Shown: positions 34,745 to 44,185 of the stretch, piece by piece
How positions within the stretch are numbered: the stretch's first letter is position 1
Layout: each line of letters opens with the position of its first letter
DNA from: Roseburia rectibacter
Lineage (GTDB): Bacteria; Bacillota; Clostridia; Lachnospirales; Lachnospiraceae
Direction: 5' to 3'
Assembly (NCBI RefSeq): GCF_014287515.2
Contig: NZ_CP092473.1
Span: 3,127,001-3,191,000 of the forward strand
DNA: 64,000 nt
Notes under the pieces: model-generated
Told to the model about the DNA's origin: nothing
Seen by the model: only the letters and a program-made list of their open reading frames with translations
Database searches by the model: none
Translations under genes and position numbers: made by a program

Positions 34745-35893
34745 TCATTTCTGATAGATCCGGTAATTTCCGGAAAGTGCGAGCATTGCAAACATATAAA
34801 GGAAATTATCATAATATCTTCTGTCTCCGGTACGAAGCGGCGTATCCCACAGACGATCCACACATTCTTTCACATATGGCCCGTCTGCCGCTAAAGATGC
34901 CTGTGCATTTACTGCAACAATGGCAACCGGATGAAGTGCCTTCTCCTCTAATCTTGTTCCATCGGTCAGAAATACTCCGTCCCAGTGTTCCTTCTGCTCG
35001 GCACAGTAAAAGTTCTGTAATCTGTTTGCGATCTCAACCTGCCAGGGATCTTTTTCAAACCAGAGATGATCCATGCCTATATTTGCAATGGTACGGTAAG
35101 CATCACTGTAATACCAGTCATGACGTCCGAAAATTTCCTGATGCCCAATATGAGGCTTTCCATCATAATCCGCATACTCGGCAGACAATCCGGTCTTCGG
35201 ATGGCATGCCAAATGCAGATAACCTCTGCTTGCCTCCGCTGCCTGTTCCCAGAATGTCCGGTCACAGGGATCTGCATTTTTTGCAAATAACTCATAAAAA
35301 TGCGGCAGATGATAGGATGGATCAGAAAAATCAAATCCCGGCACAAATTTGATCAGTTTGTTTGATGGCTCCCACATTGGCTCTCCCGGATGTGATGCTT
35401 CCCCTTTGTGGACACATTCTCTTAATATCGCTTTTGCCTCTGCGCCGTAATTAAAAATTCCTTCTCCGTCTCCCCAGCGTGCAGACGCAAAAAACAGTGC
35501 CATTGCAAAATATTCTTCTCCATCCGGAGCAGGACCGTCTGCATTCTTACTTCCATCTAACCCGCAGGACCAGACAAAATAATTTTTATTTGGTCCGTTT
35601 TCAATATACATATAAGTGCGTACCCACTTCCAGAGACGATCAAATTCTTCCTTTTTATTCATCTGTACGCAGACCATCATCCCATAGGACATGCCTTCGG
35701 TACGGACATCATGGTTTCCGGTATCCTCCATATAAGCCATGTCATCTCCCACTTCATGGTAAAACCTTTCCTCCTCTTTTCCATAAAAAATGGTTTCAAA
35801 TGTCTGCTCTACTCTTTTTGTTATCTCATCCTCAGAATATCCGCACTCTTTAAAAACATTGCGGTATTTTCCTGTCAAAACTGCTCCTGCCAT
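34745..35893 (-). CDS. GH8 reducing-end xylose-releasing exo-oligoxylanase
   Basis: The ATG at 35891-35893 (MAGAVLTGKYRN) lies after GGAATGGAG; a longer frame starts at 35947. About 382 residues, matching Rex enzymes of GH8. It has the general acid in NHDVRTEGMSYGMMV, APDGEEYFAMALFF, and GRHDWYYSDAYRTIANI near the base. The enzyme takes xylose from the reducing end of xylo-oligosaccharides in the cytosol. The stop overlaps the following GH43 frame closely, so both are co-transcribed. No signal peptide. Confidence 0.9.
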   Translation of the reverse strand: MAGAVLTGKYRNVFKECGYSEDEITKRVEQTFETIFYGKEEERFYHEVGDDMAYMEDTGNHDVRTEGMSYGMMVCVQMNKKEEFDRLWKWVRTYMYIENGPNKNYFVWSCGLDGSKNADGPAPDGEEYFAMALFFASARWGDGEGIFNYGAEAKAILRECVHKGEASHPGEPMWEPSNKLIKFVPGFDFSDPSYHLPHFYELFAKNADPCDRTFWEQAAEASRGYLHLACHPKTGLSAEYADYDGKPHIGHQEIFGRHDWYYSDAYRTIANIGMDHLWFEKDPWQVEIANRLQNFYCAEQKEHWDGVFLTDGTRLEEKALHPVAIVAVNAQASLAADGPYVKECVDRLWDTPLRTGDRRYYDNFLYMFAMLALSGNYRIYQK

Positions 35894-35976
35894 TTTAATC
35901 TCCATTCCTGCCGCTTTCCAGGGCATTTTTAGTTTGTGCTCCGGCACAAATTCTGCACAGCCTGATCTTCTATCCT

Positions 35977-36879
35977 TTACTCTTTGACACCGCCAAGGGT
36001 AAGTCCTGTCACAAAGTATTTCTGTAAAAACGGATAAATACAGATGATAGGAAGCATGGTGATAATGGTTGCTGCAGCACGAACAGAAGTTGGTGTAACG
36101 GTTCCTACTGCATTTTTCATAGCCTCTGCGTTGGTTCCCTGGTTTGTTACGGATGATAATAATTTCATTAACTCATACTGAAGCGTTGTTAAGTTATCAC
36201 TCATACGGTTATATAACATTGCATCAAACCATGAGTTCCACTGCCCGACTGCAACAAATAATGCAACTGTCGCATATACCGGTTTACACAGCGGAGAATA
36301 AATTTTTAAGAAAATCGTTGTATATCCCGCACCATCTAACTGCGCAGATTCCTCTAAACTGTCAGGTATACCATTCATATATGTACGGATGACAAGCATA
36401 TTAAATGCACTTACCATGCCCGGAATTACATAAACCCAAAAACTGTTTGTAAGTCCAAGTCCTTTGTATAAAAGGAAGGTCGGAATCAGTCCACCATTTA
36501 CATACATGGTGATAACCCAGAAAAGAGATACTTCTTTTTTGAATAAAAATCTTTTTCTGCTGACGATAAATGCAAGAATCGCATTTGCGATCAGTGCAAG
36601 AACCGTACCGATGATCGTTCTTGCGACTGTAATATAAGCTCCGGTGATCAGATTATCTTTCTGAAGCACAGTCGTATAGTTTTTCCATGTAAACTTTCTC
36701 GGTAACAGATAAATCCCGCCTCTTAAGGCATCTGTTCCATCGTTTAATGAAATTGCCAATGTATTTAATACCGGATACAGGGTAATGATCACAAACAGGA
36801 TCATTATGACCGCATTTACGATCGGAAATACCTGTATCTTTTTTGTTTTCTTTCTTTTTTGTGTCTTTGCCATGACCAA
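35977..36879 (-). CDS. Carbohydrate ABC permease (LplC/CUT1 type)
   Basis: 300 residues, six predicted membrane helices. The inner-membrane coupling motif is EESAQLDGAGYTTIFLKIYSPLCKP (the EAA loop, read in parts). The C-terminus KYFVTGLTLGGVKE is typical of LplC/YtcP-type CUT1 permeases. It follows the partner permease by 6 bp. With the lipoprotein binding protein it would import xylo-oligosaccharides. The ATPase is not encoded nearby; CUT1 importers often use a shared MsmK-type ATPase. Confidence 0.92.
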   Translation of the reverse strand: MVMAKTQKRKKTKKIQVFPIVNAVIMILFVIITLYPVLNTLAISLNDGTDALRGGIYLLPRKFTWKNYTTVLQKDNLITGAYITVARTIIGTVLALIANAILAFIVSRKRFLFKKEVSLFWVITMYVNGGLIPTFLLYKGLGLTNSFWVYVIPGMVSAFNMLVIRTYMNGIPDSLEESAQLDGAGYTTIFLKIYSPLCKPVYATVALFVAVGQWNSWFDAMLYNRMSDNLTTLQYELMKLLSSVTNQGTNAEAMKNAVGTVTPTSVRAAATIITMLPIICIYPFLQKYFVTGLTLGGVKE

Positions 36880-36885
36880 AACCTC

Positions 36886-37842
36886 CTAGAATAACTGTTC
36901 CTCTCCATTTCGTTTTGCAATCTGGTTTGCAATTACGATCAGAATAATACTTACAAGACTCTTGAAGATACCTGCTGCAGTACCGATTGCATAATCTCCC
37001 TGACTGATACCCCATTTTAATACATAAATGTCAATGGTCTGGGATACTTTCTGTACAAGTCCGTTTCCTAACAGATACTGAATCTCAAATCCTGCATTTA
37101 AGACATTTCCTACATTCATTAAAAGTAAAATAATAATAGTTGGTTTGATTCCCGGCAGAGTAACATATTTAATTTTCGCCCATCTTCCGGCACCATCAAT
37201 CGCTGCTGCTTCATAAAGTGACGGGTCGATCGCTGTGATCGCTGCCAAATAAATGATCGCATTCCATCCTGTTTCTTTCCAGACATTTGCAAATGCAACG
37301 ATCGGCCAGAAATATCCCGGATGTGCAAAAAAGTTGATCGGCTGTTCTATCAGATGTAAATTTACAAGCATTTCATTTATGATTCCGGTTCCGGAAAGCA
37401 TATCATGTAAAATACCTGTTACAATGATCCAGGAAAGAAAGTGCGGCAGATAAGATATCGTCTGTACCACTTTTTTCCCGCCTTTTGTGACCATCTCATT
37501 TAATAAAATTGCAAATGCGATCGCTGTCACAAATGTTACCACAAGGTTAATAACACCCATTGCAAGTGTATTTCTGATTACCCGGATAAAAGTCATATCC
37601 GAGAATAACATTTTAAATTTGTCTAATCCGACAAATTGTGAATGGAGGATACCAAGCTTTGGTTTGTAATTCTGGAATGCCATTGCCCATCCTGCCAGTG
37701 GCAGATAATAAAATATCACTCCATAGATGACAAGGATCGCAGCCCAGAACAGTAAAACTTTCTGCCTCTTGATCTCTTTCCATGTAATTTTAGTCCGGTT
37801 CTCTTTTATTTTTTCTTTTGATTTTGTTCTCGCTAACGACAT
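36886..37842 (-). CDS. Carbohydrate ABC permease (LplB/CUT1 type)
   Basis: 318 residues. A cytoplasmic N-terminus (KSKEKIKENRTKITWKEIKR) is followed by six membrane helices. The EAA-type loop is YEAAAIDGAGRWAKIKYVTLPGI. The ending RNGEEQLF is common in LplB-type permeases. It is the first permease after the binding-protein gene and forms a heterodimer with the next one. No ATPase gene is present in the cluster. Confidence 0.92.
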   Translation of the reverse strand: MSLARTKSKEKIKENRTKITWKEIKRQKVLLFWAAILVIYGVIFYYLPLAGWAMAFQNYKPKLGILHSQFVGLDKFKMLFSDMTFIRVIRNTLAMGVINLVVTFVTAIAFAILLNEMVTKGGKKVVQTISYLPHFLSWIIVTGILHDMLSGTGIINEMLVNLHLIEQPINFFAHPGYFWPIVAFANVWKETGWNAIIYLAAITAIDPSLYEAAAIDGAGRWAKIKYVTLPGIKPTIIILLLMNVGNVLNAGFEIQYLLGNGLVQKVSQTIDIYVLKWGISQGDYAIGTAAGIFKSLVSIILIVIANQIAKRNGEEQLF

Positions 37843-37909
37843 GACTTCACCCCTTAAAAAAATGGGCAGATGTTTTCCATCTGCCCGTTTTTAAATTATA
37901 TTTCTTCTC

Positions 37910-39637
37910 TTATTTGAACTGAGCAGCCTGTTCCATTCTTGTATCAAGTTCTGTCTGTAATTCACTAAGGAAATCTTCCGGCTGACATGCATTATATGCA
38001 TCCATGTAAGCTGCCCATGCACTGTCAAAATCATCTGCCATGACAACCTGTGGAAGCTGTTCATGTTTTACTTCACCAATCTTTGTCCATGCCATACCAC
38101 CCGGTGTACTTGTCGTAAAGTTATTTGAGAAAGACCACATCGGATACCAGTCACCAGGAGCCTCATTTGTTCCGAGCATCTCTACATAAGTTTCTACGCC
38201 ATATGCTTCAAATGCTTTTTTTACATCTTCATTTAAACCATCAAAGAATTCGTTTGCCTGTCCTTCCGGTTTGTTTGCATTGATTCCGTCATCACTTGTT
38301 CCACTGTACTGTGGGAAGTATGAGTATGAGCATAAATGTGATGCTTTGTATGCTGTATCAGAAGCCTGTATTCTCTGATCATCATTTCTGATAAACTCGC
38401 CGTTTTCATCTACCTGATAATCAACACCTTCAACACCCCAGAAACGAAGGTTATGTGTATCCTGATCTAAAAGATCACTGACAAATTTAGCTGCTGCATC
38501 CGGATCTTCACATCCTGTTGTGATAGCAAGACCTGTTGCTTCATTGAAAGCTCCGCCTGAGTTATGCCACTGGTTTTTCACACTCTCATCAATTGTGACC
38601 GGAAGTGGAATGTAATCACAGCCCTGTTTATCTAAGCCTGCCTGTTTTAATGCATCACCTGCTGTGTAAGCGAAATCCCACCACTGATCGATCATACCAA
38701 GAACACGTCCGGTAGAAAGTTTCGCGATATACTCATCATATGTCTGTGTAAAAGATTCCGGGTCTACGATACCTTTTTTGTACTCCTCATTTAATTTTTT
38801 AAAGTATTTCACTGCTGTATCAGATGTATTGTAGTCAAGTACTGTAAGTGTATCCGGATCTACCATACAGCTTCCATCGTTTGGATATCCATCAAGGAAC
38901 TGTGGTGCATTCTCTAAGCAGAAATATCTCCAGTCATCGCAGAGAATAGTATAGGGAATATTTGCTGTTCCATCCTCCATGGTAGGATTTGCATCATTAT
39001 ATGCTTCGATCAGATCAAAATACTGATCCATGGTTCTTATTTCCGGGTAGCCTGCCCACTCTAAAACTCTTGCCTGGATCCAGAATGCCTCATCATTATG
39101 TGTACAAACTTTTTCTTCATTTTTAATGCAGCTAAACTGTGGAATCCAGTAAATATGTCCATCATCCTGACGAAGTTTTTCCCACTCTAAATCTGTGAAA
39201 AGGTTTTTGATATTTGGATACTGCTCAATGTAATCATCCAGTGGAATCAATGCATCTGCTTCATATAACTGCATCTGTCCACTTCCACCTTCAATAAAGT
39301 CCGGATATTCGCCACCGGCAATCATTGTTCCGACTGCCTCATCTGCTGTCTGTCCGGTAAGCCATGTCTCCTTTACCTTCACCCCTGTTTTTTCTGCAAT
39401 GATCTGCTGGATCTCATTGTCATCATTGATCTCAGATCCCGGTACTGCAAAGAATGCTGTAAACTCTTTCACATCACCATTTTCTGTTCCTGCATCTGCA
39501 GAACTTTCTGTTCCCGCAGCAGAAGATCCTGCATTTGAGGTCTTTCCGTTATTTCCGCTGTTGCCACCGCATCCGGCGAAAAGTGTTGCTGTCATTGCTG
39601 TGATCAATAACATGCTTACAAGTTTTTTTCTTTTCAT
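37910..39637 (-). CDS. Xylo-oligosaccharide-type ABC solute-binding lipoprotein
   Basis: 575 residues. The signal peptide ends in a perfect lipobox (ATLFAGC, Cys near residue 22), followed by a Gly/Asn/Ser-rich linker. The body is a large LplA-like extracellular binding domain, with FTAFFAVPGSEIND, DGHIYWIPQFSC and QFLDGYPNDGSCMVDP. It is the first gene of the xylan operon and directly precedes both permeases. It captures the sugar outside the cell. Binding specificity cannot be read from sequence, but the GH115, GH8 and GH43 context points to (glucurono)xylan fragments. Confidence 0.92.
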   Translation of the reverse strand: MKRKKLVSMLLITAMTATLFAGCGGNSGNNGKTSNAGSSAAGTESSADAGTENGDVKEFTAFFAVPGSEINDDNEIQQIIAEKTGVKVKETWLTGQTADEAVGTMIAGGEYPDFIEGGSGQMQLYEADALIPLDDYIEQYPNIKNLFTDLEWEKLRQDDGHIYWIPQFSCIKNEEKVCTHNDEAFWIQARVLEWAGYPEIRTMDQYFDLIEAYNDANPTMEDGTANIPYTILCDDWRYFCLENAPQFLDGYPNDGSCMVDPDTLTVLDYNTSDTAVKYFKKLNEEYKKGIVDPESFTQTYDEYIAKLSTGRVLGMIDQWWDFAYTAGDALKQAGLDKQGCDYIPLPVTIDESVKNQWHNSGGAFNEATGLAITTGCEDPDAAAKFVSDLLDQDTHNLRFWGVEGVDYQVDENGEFIRNDDQRIQASDTAYKASHLCSYSYFPQYSGTSDDGINANKPEGQANEFFDGLNEDVKKAFEAYGVETYVEMLGTNEAPGDWYPMWSFSNNFTTSTPGGMAWTKIGEVKHEQLPQVVMADDFDSAWAAYMDAYNACQPEDFLSELQTELDTRMEQAAQFK

Positions 39638-39699
39638 ATTGTAATTACCTCCCTTTCGATAAGACTATTTTACCTTTTCCTGCCGTACAAACAATCAGA

Positions 39700-40110
39700 C
39701 TAAGTATAGTAAAAAGCAGGGTAAATTATAGATATTCGGATAGAACGACAAAGAAGTGCCCTGCTTCTCTGCTCATAATCCTCTTTCATCTGCTCATTAA
39801 ATATGGCATATGGTTTCACATACTGATTCGGGATATAGGTTTTTGCAAGTTTGGCACGGTCACACATATCTGACACCTGCAATGTAATATCTTCCGGTAC
39901 ATAATAAATCCCTCATCTGCCATACAGATCGATCCTTATATCCTGCTTATCATAAATTCTATGTAAAAGCTGTGGTAACTTATCCAGATTAAGATTCTTA
40001 CAGTCAACAAGCATCACAAACTTATCTGCTTCTGTCCGCGCAAGCGCAAGTGGTTTTAAAAAACTTGTCTGGTATGCGTTTGCCACATCATTTCTTTGAT
40101 ATAAGGGCAC
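39700..40110 (-). pseudogene. Unrecognised gene remnant with an internal TGA
   Basis: One frame reads LARTEADKFVMLVDCKNLN to IRIDLYGR, a TGA at 39913-39915, then GIYYVPEDITLQVSDMCD to the end near 39700. The two halves look like one protein split by a stop. I do not recognise the family. It lies between the IS91-like transposase fragment and the xylan operon, so it is probably part of the decayed element or of the gene it landed in. Confidence 0.4.
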
Positions 40111-40676
40111 CAGTCTTTCTGATAGAGGGAGTCTTTAAAGGTATTCCAGCAAAAGGATGTTTCCTGCCTGTAGAAAGAAACGGGTACTTTCAGAACATCT
40201 GACTGGTACAGGACATTCAGATGGTATAGGAATTTTCCCTTAAATTTATCCCGTAACACAAACACGGGGATAAAAAACTTTCCTTTTGATTTACGGATCT
40301 TCCCATCCGGTGTAATGCCGCCGCCGGATACGATGCAGTGCATATGTACATGATAATCAAGTGTCTGGTTCCAGGTGTGGAGAACCTGAATAATCCCGGG
40401 TGTCGCACCGAGATACTTTTTGTCGGCAGACAATTCCAAAAGTGTCTCGGCGGAACATCTGTGAAGAAGACCGTATAAAAGCTTCTGATTGTTATAGAGA
40501 AGCGGACTTAATTCGTGTGGAAGTGTAAAGACCACATGAAAATACGGCGAGTCAATGACTTCGGCTCTGCGTTTATCCACCCAGAGTTCTTTTTTGACAG
40601 CCTGACAGTTCGGGCAGTTGCGGTATGTTTGCCGTTGACAGCCAGATGAACATAGATGGTTGTGGATTCCAGAGAT
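40056..40676 (-). pseudogene. IS91-like (Y2) transposase fragment
   Basis: An open frame of about 207 codons starts after a TAA at 40677-40679 without an ATG ahead of its zinc finger (HNHLCSSGCQRQ, then NCPNCQAVKKELW). It continues with FHVVFTLPHELSPL, VLHTWNQTLDYHVHMHCIVSG and a Lys/Phe-rich region, as in IS91/IS801-type transposases. It stops soon after CPYIKEM, before the catalytic tyrosine region, so both ends are defective. It overlaps the C-terminal coding part of the adjacent recombinase in another frame. Confidence 0.7.
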
Positions 40677-41440
40677 TTATGACCAAGCAGGGTTTTTATG
40701 GTCATAAGATCAGCACCGTTTTCATAGAGGTGTGCTCCAAAAGCATGTCGGAAAGAATGACAGGTAAGGCGTTTTGACCATCCGAGTTCTGCCTCATGTT
40801 TTGCGATATGTCTGGAGAGCTAAAAGGTGTCAATGGGTTTTGAAGAATCTCTCTGTTTTGGAAAAAGGTAGCCGGCAGGTCTTCCACAGGCAAACCAGTA
40901 CTCGGTAAGAATGTCAAGCGCCTGTTTGGAAAGAATGGCATAACGGTCAGAGCGGTTTTTACCATGAGTGATGTGGATGCGCATATTTTTCCGTTGAATG
41001 TCTTCATAACGGAGATTGCAGACTTCACCAATGCGAAGACCGGAAGAATACATGAGAGCAACCATAGCTTTCGGTTTGAGATCGGTCATGGTAGAGATAA
41101 AGATTTTGGTTTCTTCTTTTGTAGGGACAAATGGCAGATAGGTATCAAATTTCCGCATAGGAAGCTGTGTGTCATCCCAGGGCTTATGAAGAACGTAAAG
41201 AGTGAAAAAAAGCAGTTGGGAAATGGCAACATTGATCGTACGATCAGAAAGATTCCGTTCCTTTTGAAGGATCTCAAGAAACCGCCGCTGATCTTTGTAA
41301 GAGACCTGTGAAGGCGTTTTGTGAAGGGTATTCCCGATATGATCGAGATAAGCAGAAATATAAGTCTGGTAAGATTTCATTGTATGGTCGGTAAGACCAC
41401 GAAGAGAAATCATTTTTGGGTAGCGTTTTAAATAATCCAT
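40508..41440 (-). pseudogene. Tyrosine recombinase (phage-integrase family) interrupted by TAG
   Basis: The start ATG at 41438-41440 has AGGAGG upstream. The N-terminal SAM-like DNA-binding domain (MKSYQTYISAYLDHIG) precedes a catalytic domain with the first Arg in MYSSGLRIGEVCNLRYED. A TAG at 40820-40822 stops it after SKPIDTF. The same frame then continues with LSRHIAKHEAEL, CHSFRHAFGAHLYENG (the HxxR box) and TIKTLLGHKSLESTTIYVHL with the nucleophile Tyr. All catalytic residues survive, so a single nonsense change inactivated it. IS91-group elements sometimes carry such a recombinase. Confidence 0.8.
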
Positions 41441-41521
41441 GAAATAACCTCCTGAAATAAGTGAAAGATAAAGTAACATCACAAAAACAGGTGGTGATCT
41501 GGATAAAAAATAAGATATGTA

Positions 41522-41640
41522 ATTGTTAAGTCTAAAAAAACATGATAAAATACGCATAGCAGTTTTGGTTGTTATGTGGTTGTTTGAGTGTGGTAACTTA
41601 ACAATACAACATAAATACAAAAACTGCTATTTTTTATAAA
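41522..41640. repeat. Inverted repeats between the recombinase and the CRISPR array
   Basis: ATTGTTAAGT (41522-41531) and ACTTAACAAT (41596-41605) are perfect inverted copies. An interleaved pair, TAGCAGTTTT and AAAACTGCTA (near 41557 and 41620), forms a second imperfect stem. These could be the end of the decayed element or its recombination site. The rest of 41441-41725 holds no gene. Confidence 0.4.
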
Positions 41641-41725
41641 AGTGGTAATTTTTACGTAACTGGGGCTAGCCGTCGCGCTAGCGACTTGGTACAATTGGCG
41701 ACAAGTACGGCGTATCAGACGGAAT

Positions 41726-42223
41726 GTTGTAATTCCCTGTTATCACTTGGTATGATATAATTGCGGTGGTCATTCCGTTTTCATCGACACCGTTGTAATT
41801 CCCTGTTATCACTTGGTATGATATAATCATACCCGTACCGATATTTGAAAGTATGTTGTTGTAATTCCCTGTTATCACTTGGTATGATATAATCCACTGT
41901 TTCATTTTCAATGATTCAGTTGTGTTGTAATTCCCTGTTATCACTTGGTATGATATAATACAAGACCAATACCGGCACCAACAACGCTTGTTGTAATTCC
42001 CTGTTATCACTTGGTATGATATAATGTCAACACCTCTTTCAATTTATTCTGCAATGTTGTAATTCCCTGTTATCACTTGGTATGATATAATCAGAGGCGA
42101 AAAAACAGACTGATGAAAGCAGTTGTAATTCCCTGTTATCACTTGGTATGATATAATAAAATATCTTAAGGATGATAATAATATCAAGTTGTAATTCCCT
42201 GTTATCACTTGGTATGATATAAT
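41726..42223 (+). CRISPR. Type II-C CRISPR array, left segment (8 repeats, 7 intact spacers)
   Basis: Eight identical 36-bp repeats begin at 41726, 41792, 41858, 41924, 41990, 42056, 42122 and 42188, with 30-bp spacers. The repeat opens GTTGTAATTCCCTG and ends CTTGGTATGATATAAT. The orientation is set by the GTTGTA start and by the tracrRNA anti-repeat, so crRNAs run on the plus strand, toward cas2. Spacers 4, 6 and 7 recur in the right segment. A partial spacer (CCTGTC) after the eighth repeat is cut by the insertion element. Upstream, ACTTGGTACAAT at about 41684-41695 may be a decayed extra repeat 30 bp before the first one. Confidence 0.97.
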
Positions 42224-42252
42224 CCTGTCTTTGACAGTTGAGTAGACTAAAA

Positions 42253-42294
42253 CGCCTCGCAAATCCAGTGTTTATGCTGGTTGCGAGGTGTTTT
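42253..42294 (+). terminator. Stem-loop near the left IS end
   Basis: CGCCTCGCAA and TTGCGAGGTG pair (one G-U) around an inner CCAG/CTGG stem, followed by TTTT on the plus strand. On the minus strand the stem is also followed by TTTT. It can end the transposase transcript and stop crRNA transcription entering the element. Confidence 0.6.
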
Positions 42295-42318
42295 GTTCTC
42301 GTTTTGAAGTATGGTAAT

Positions 42319-44046
42319 TTATTTCCTTCCCTTACTTTTTTTCTGAATTGTTTTCATTTGACTTTTGGTAATAAGCTGAAAGTCTGTTTCAAAACCACAT
42401 ACCTGATGCAAAGCATCGGTTAATTTATCACGTGTGTACAGGGGCATAAATCCCTGTTCCTGTACATCGGCAAAATTCATGGTCTTGAGTTTGTCTAAAA
42501 TTGTTTCACAAGTATAGGTATTTCCTAACCCCTTTTCCAGGTAACGATAGATTACTAACGCAAGAAAACAGATGAGAAAGTGTGCTTTGATACGCATATC
42601 CTCTTGGAGATATATCGGTCTGGCTTCAAAATCAGTTTTCATGATGCGGAAGCATTCTTCGATTTTCCATCGGTCTTCGCTTACTTTTAAGATATCTTTT
42701 ACATCATCATCCAGAAGGTCTGTCGTTACCGCATACATTCCATCATAAAGTGCTTCATTTTCAATCTTATCGACGTCCAGATATTTTTCAATCTTAGCAA
42801 TTTCACCATCTTCTGTAACGGCAGTCTTACCTATAAATCTTGCTGGATCATTTGGATTCCTTCGTTCTTTTTTTGTTTTTCCGGAATGGAGCATCTTTTC
42901 TGCACGTTCCACTTGCTCATTGCGTATTGTTTTTTGATATTTCGCATATTTAGGAGAGTATGTAATAATCAGACGCTGGTGCAGCGAGTGGGGCGTATAT
43001 GGCTTATCTTTATAATATAATCCCATATCATCTTCCGGGATTTTTGAAAGATCAACAGGAGAATCATCGGAAACCCGTTTGAATCCAGTCTTATCCAACG
43101 CCCATCTTTTATCATCCTTATTTAATTTTTTGATCGACTGGGTAACGATAAATGCTCTTTCGCCGGCATGATTTATTTTTTTGATGGCTTCTGAACCAAG
43201 TCCTGCATCGCTGCAGTAAATAAATTTAGTGCAGCCAAAGTCCTGAAGAACTTTTGTTTCCAATGGCTTTAATGAAGTCTGTTCGTTCGCATTTCCTGGA
43301 AAAAGTGAAAAAGCAAGAGGAATCCCGTCTCCATCCATGAACATTCCCATTTGTATGATGGGATTTGGACGATGTTCTTTTCCTTTTCCGTATTTCTTAT
43401 CCCCATCTTCCTGCTCGATTTCAAAGAAATAGTTTGTGCAATCATAATAAAGCACCTTATCATTTCGTTTTCCAAGAAGATGACTGTTTTTATATACTTC
43501 TGACTGGATAAAATCGCATTCATTTCCTAATACATCAAGAGCACGATATATGTCGTGCAGTTGATAAGAAGGTTTTTCCAGAAATTCAGAAGCCGTTTTA
43601 AAAGAAGAACGTTTGCTGGCTGGTTCTAAAATCCTTGCATAAATCAAGTCAGAAAGAATGGCATTGATATCGTATTTGAATTTATGCTTATCCCGAAGTT
43701 TTCGGCAGGTCTTATCCAACTGAAGCTGATAATAAAAAGCTTGTGGAAAAAGATACCCTCCACGGTAAAAGACCTGTTGGTCATAATCCAGTTTATGGTC
43801 AGAATGAAAAGCTATCTGAACAGATTTGGTTTGCTGCTCTTTTTTATATTTCAGTGTTTCCAGTCTTGCTTCTTCACGGGCCCATTTCATGACATCATCA
43901 CGGGTAGGACCATGTTCAGGCAAGAGTTCTTTCAGTGTTCCGAGTTTTCGAATGATAACAGAAGTACTGACGCCTTTGTTGTTAACATAACCTTTCGAAA
44001 TATAAAATGATTCTGAATTTTTTGATTTAGATGTCGTAACTCGCAT
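42319..44046 (-). CDS. IS1634-family (IS4-like DDE) transposase
   Basis: The start at 44044-44046 (MRVTTSKSKNSESFY) has GGGAGGATT upstream; the frame opens at 44109. About 575 residues. Features of the family: KLGTLKELLPEHGPTRDDVMKW, the first Asp region in LYYDCTNYFFEIEQEDG, SLFPGNANEQTSLKPLE, YCSDAGLGSEAIK with the second Asp, and EDRWKIEECFRIMKTDFEARP with the Y-(2)-R-(3)-E-(6)-K-like signature. The C-terminus GFMPLYTRDKLTDALHQVCG is also typical. The gene is intact, so the element may still be active. Confidence 0.92.
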   Translation of the reverse strand: MRVTTSKSKNSESFYISKGYVNNKGVSTSVIIRKLGTLKELLPEHGPTRDDVMKWAREEARLETLKYKKEQQTKSVQIAFHSDHKLDYDQQVFYRGGYLFPQAFYYQLQLDKTCRKLRDKHKFKYDINAILSDLIYARILEPASKRSSFKTASEFLEKPSYQLHDIYRALDVLGNECDFIQSEVYKNSHLLGKRNDKVLYYDCTNYFFEIEQEDGDKKYGKGKEHRPNPIIQMGMFMDGDGIPLAFSLFPGNANEQTSLKPLETKVLQDFGCTKFIYCSDAGLGSEAIKKINHAGERAFIVTQSIKKLNKDDKRWALDKTGFKRVSDDSPVDLSKIPEDDMGLYYKDKPYTPHSLHQRLIITYSPKYAKYQKTIRNEQVERAEKMLHSGKTKKERRNPNDPARFIGKTAVTEDGEIAKIEKYLDVDKIENEALYDGMYAVTTDLLDDDVKDILKVSEDRWKIEECFRIMKTDFEARPIYLQEDMRIKAHFLICFLALVIYRYLEKGLGNTYTCETILDKLKTMNFADVQEQGFMPLYTRDKLTDALHQVCGFETDFQLITKSQMKTIQKKSKGRK

Positions 44047-44185
44047 ATAAAAATCCTCCCATAGCTTATTATACAACACATTACAATAAAATGCAATATA
44101 GTAAAACAAGAAAATTGACGCAAAAAAAGCAGGTTTTATGCGACCTGCGAGTATATTTTCTAATATTCAACTGTCAAACTCCCGT

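Larger units (their letters stand above)
42230..44178 (-). mobile_element. IS1634-like insertion sequence inside the CRISPR array
   Basis: About 1949 bp bounded by 12-bp perfect terminal inverted repeats (TTTGACAGTTGA at 42230 and TCAACTGTCAAA ending at 44178), continuing imperfectly inward. It carries one transposase gene. The flanks are CCTGTC on the left and CTCCCGT on the right, with no target-site duplication. Together they are far short of a 30-bp spacer. The array therefore rearranged after insertion, or the two flanks come from different spacers. Confidence 0.88.

Noticed and set aside
41762..41791. First spacer encodes GVDENGM when read antisense, similar to VDENG stretches in the xylan binding proteins
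   Set aside because: The nucleotide sequences in those genes differ at many positions, so this is not a self-targeting spacer.
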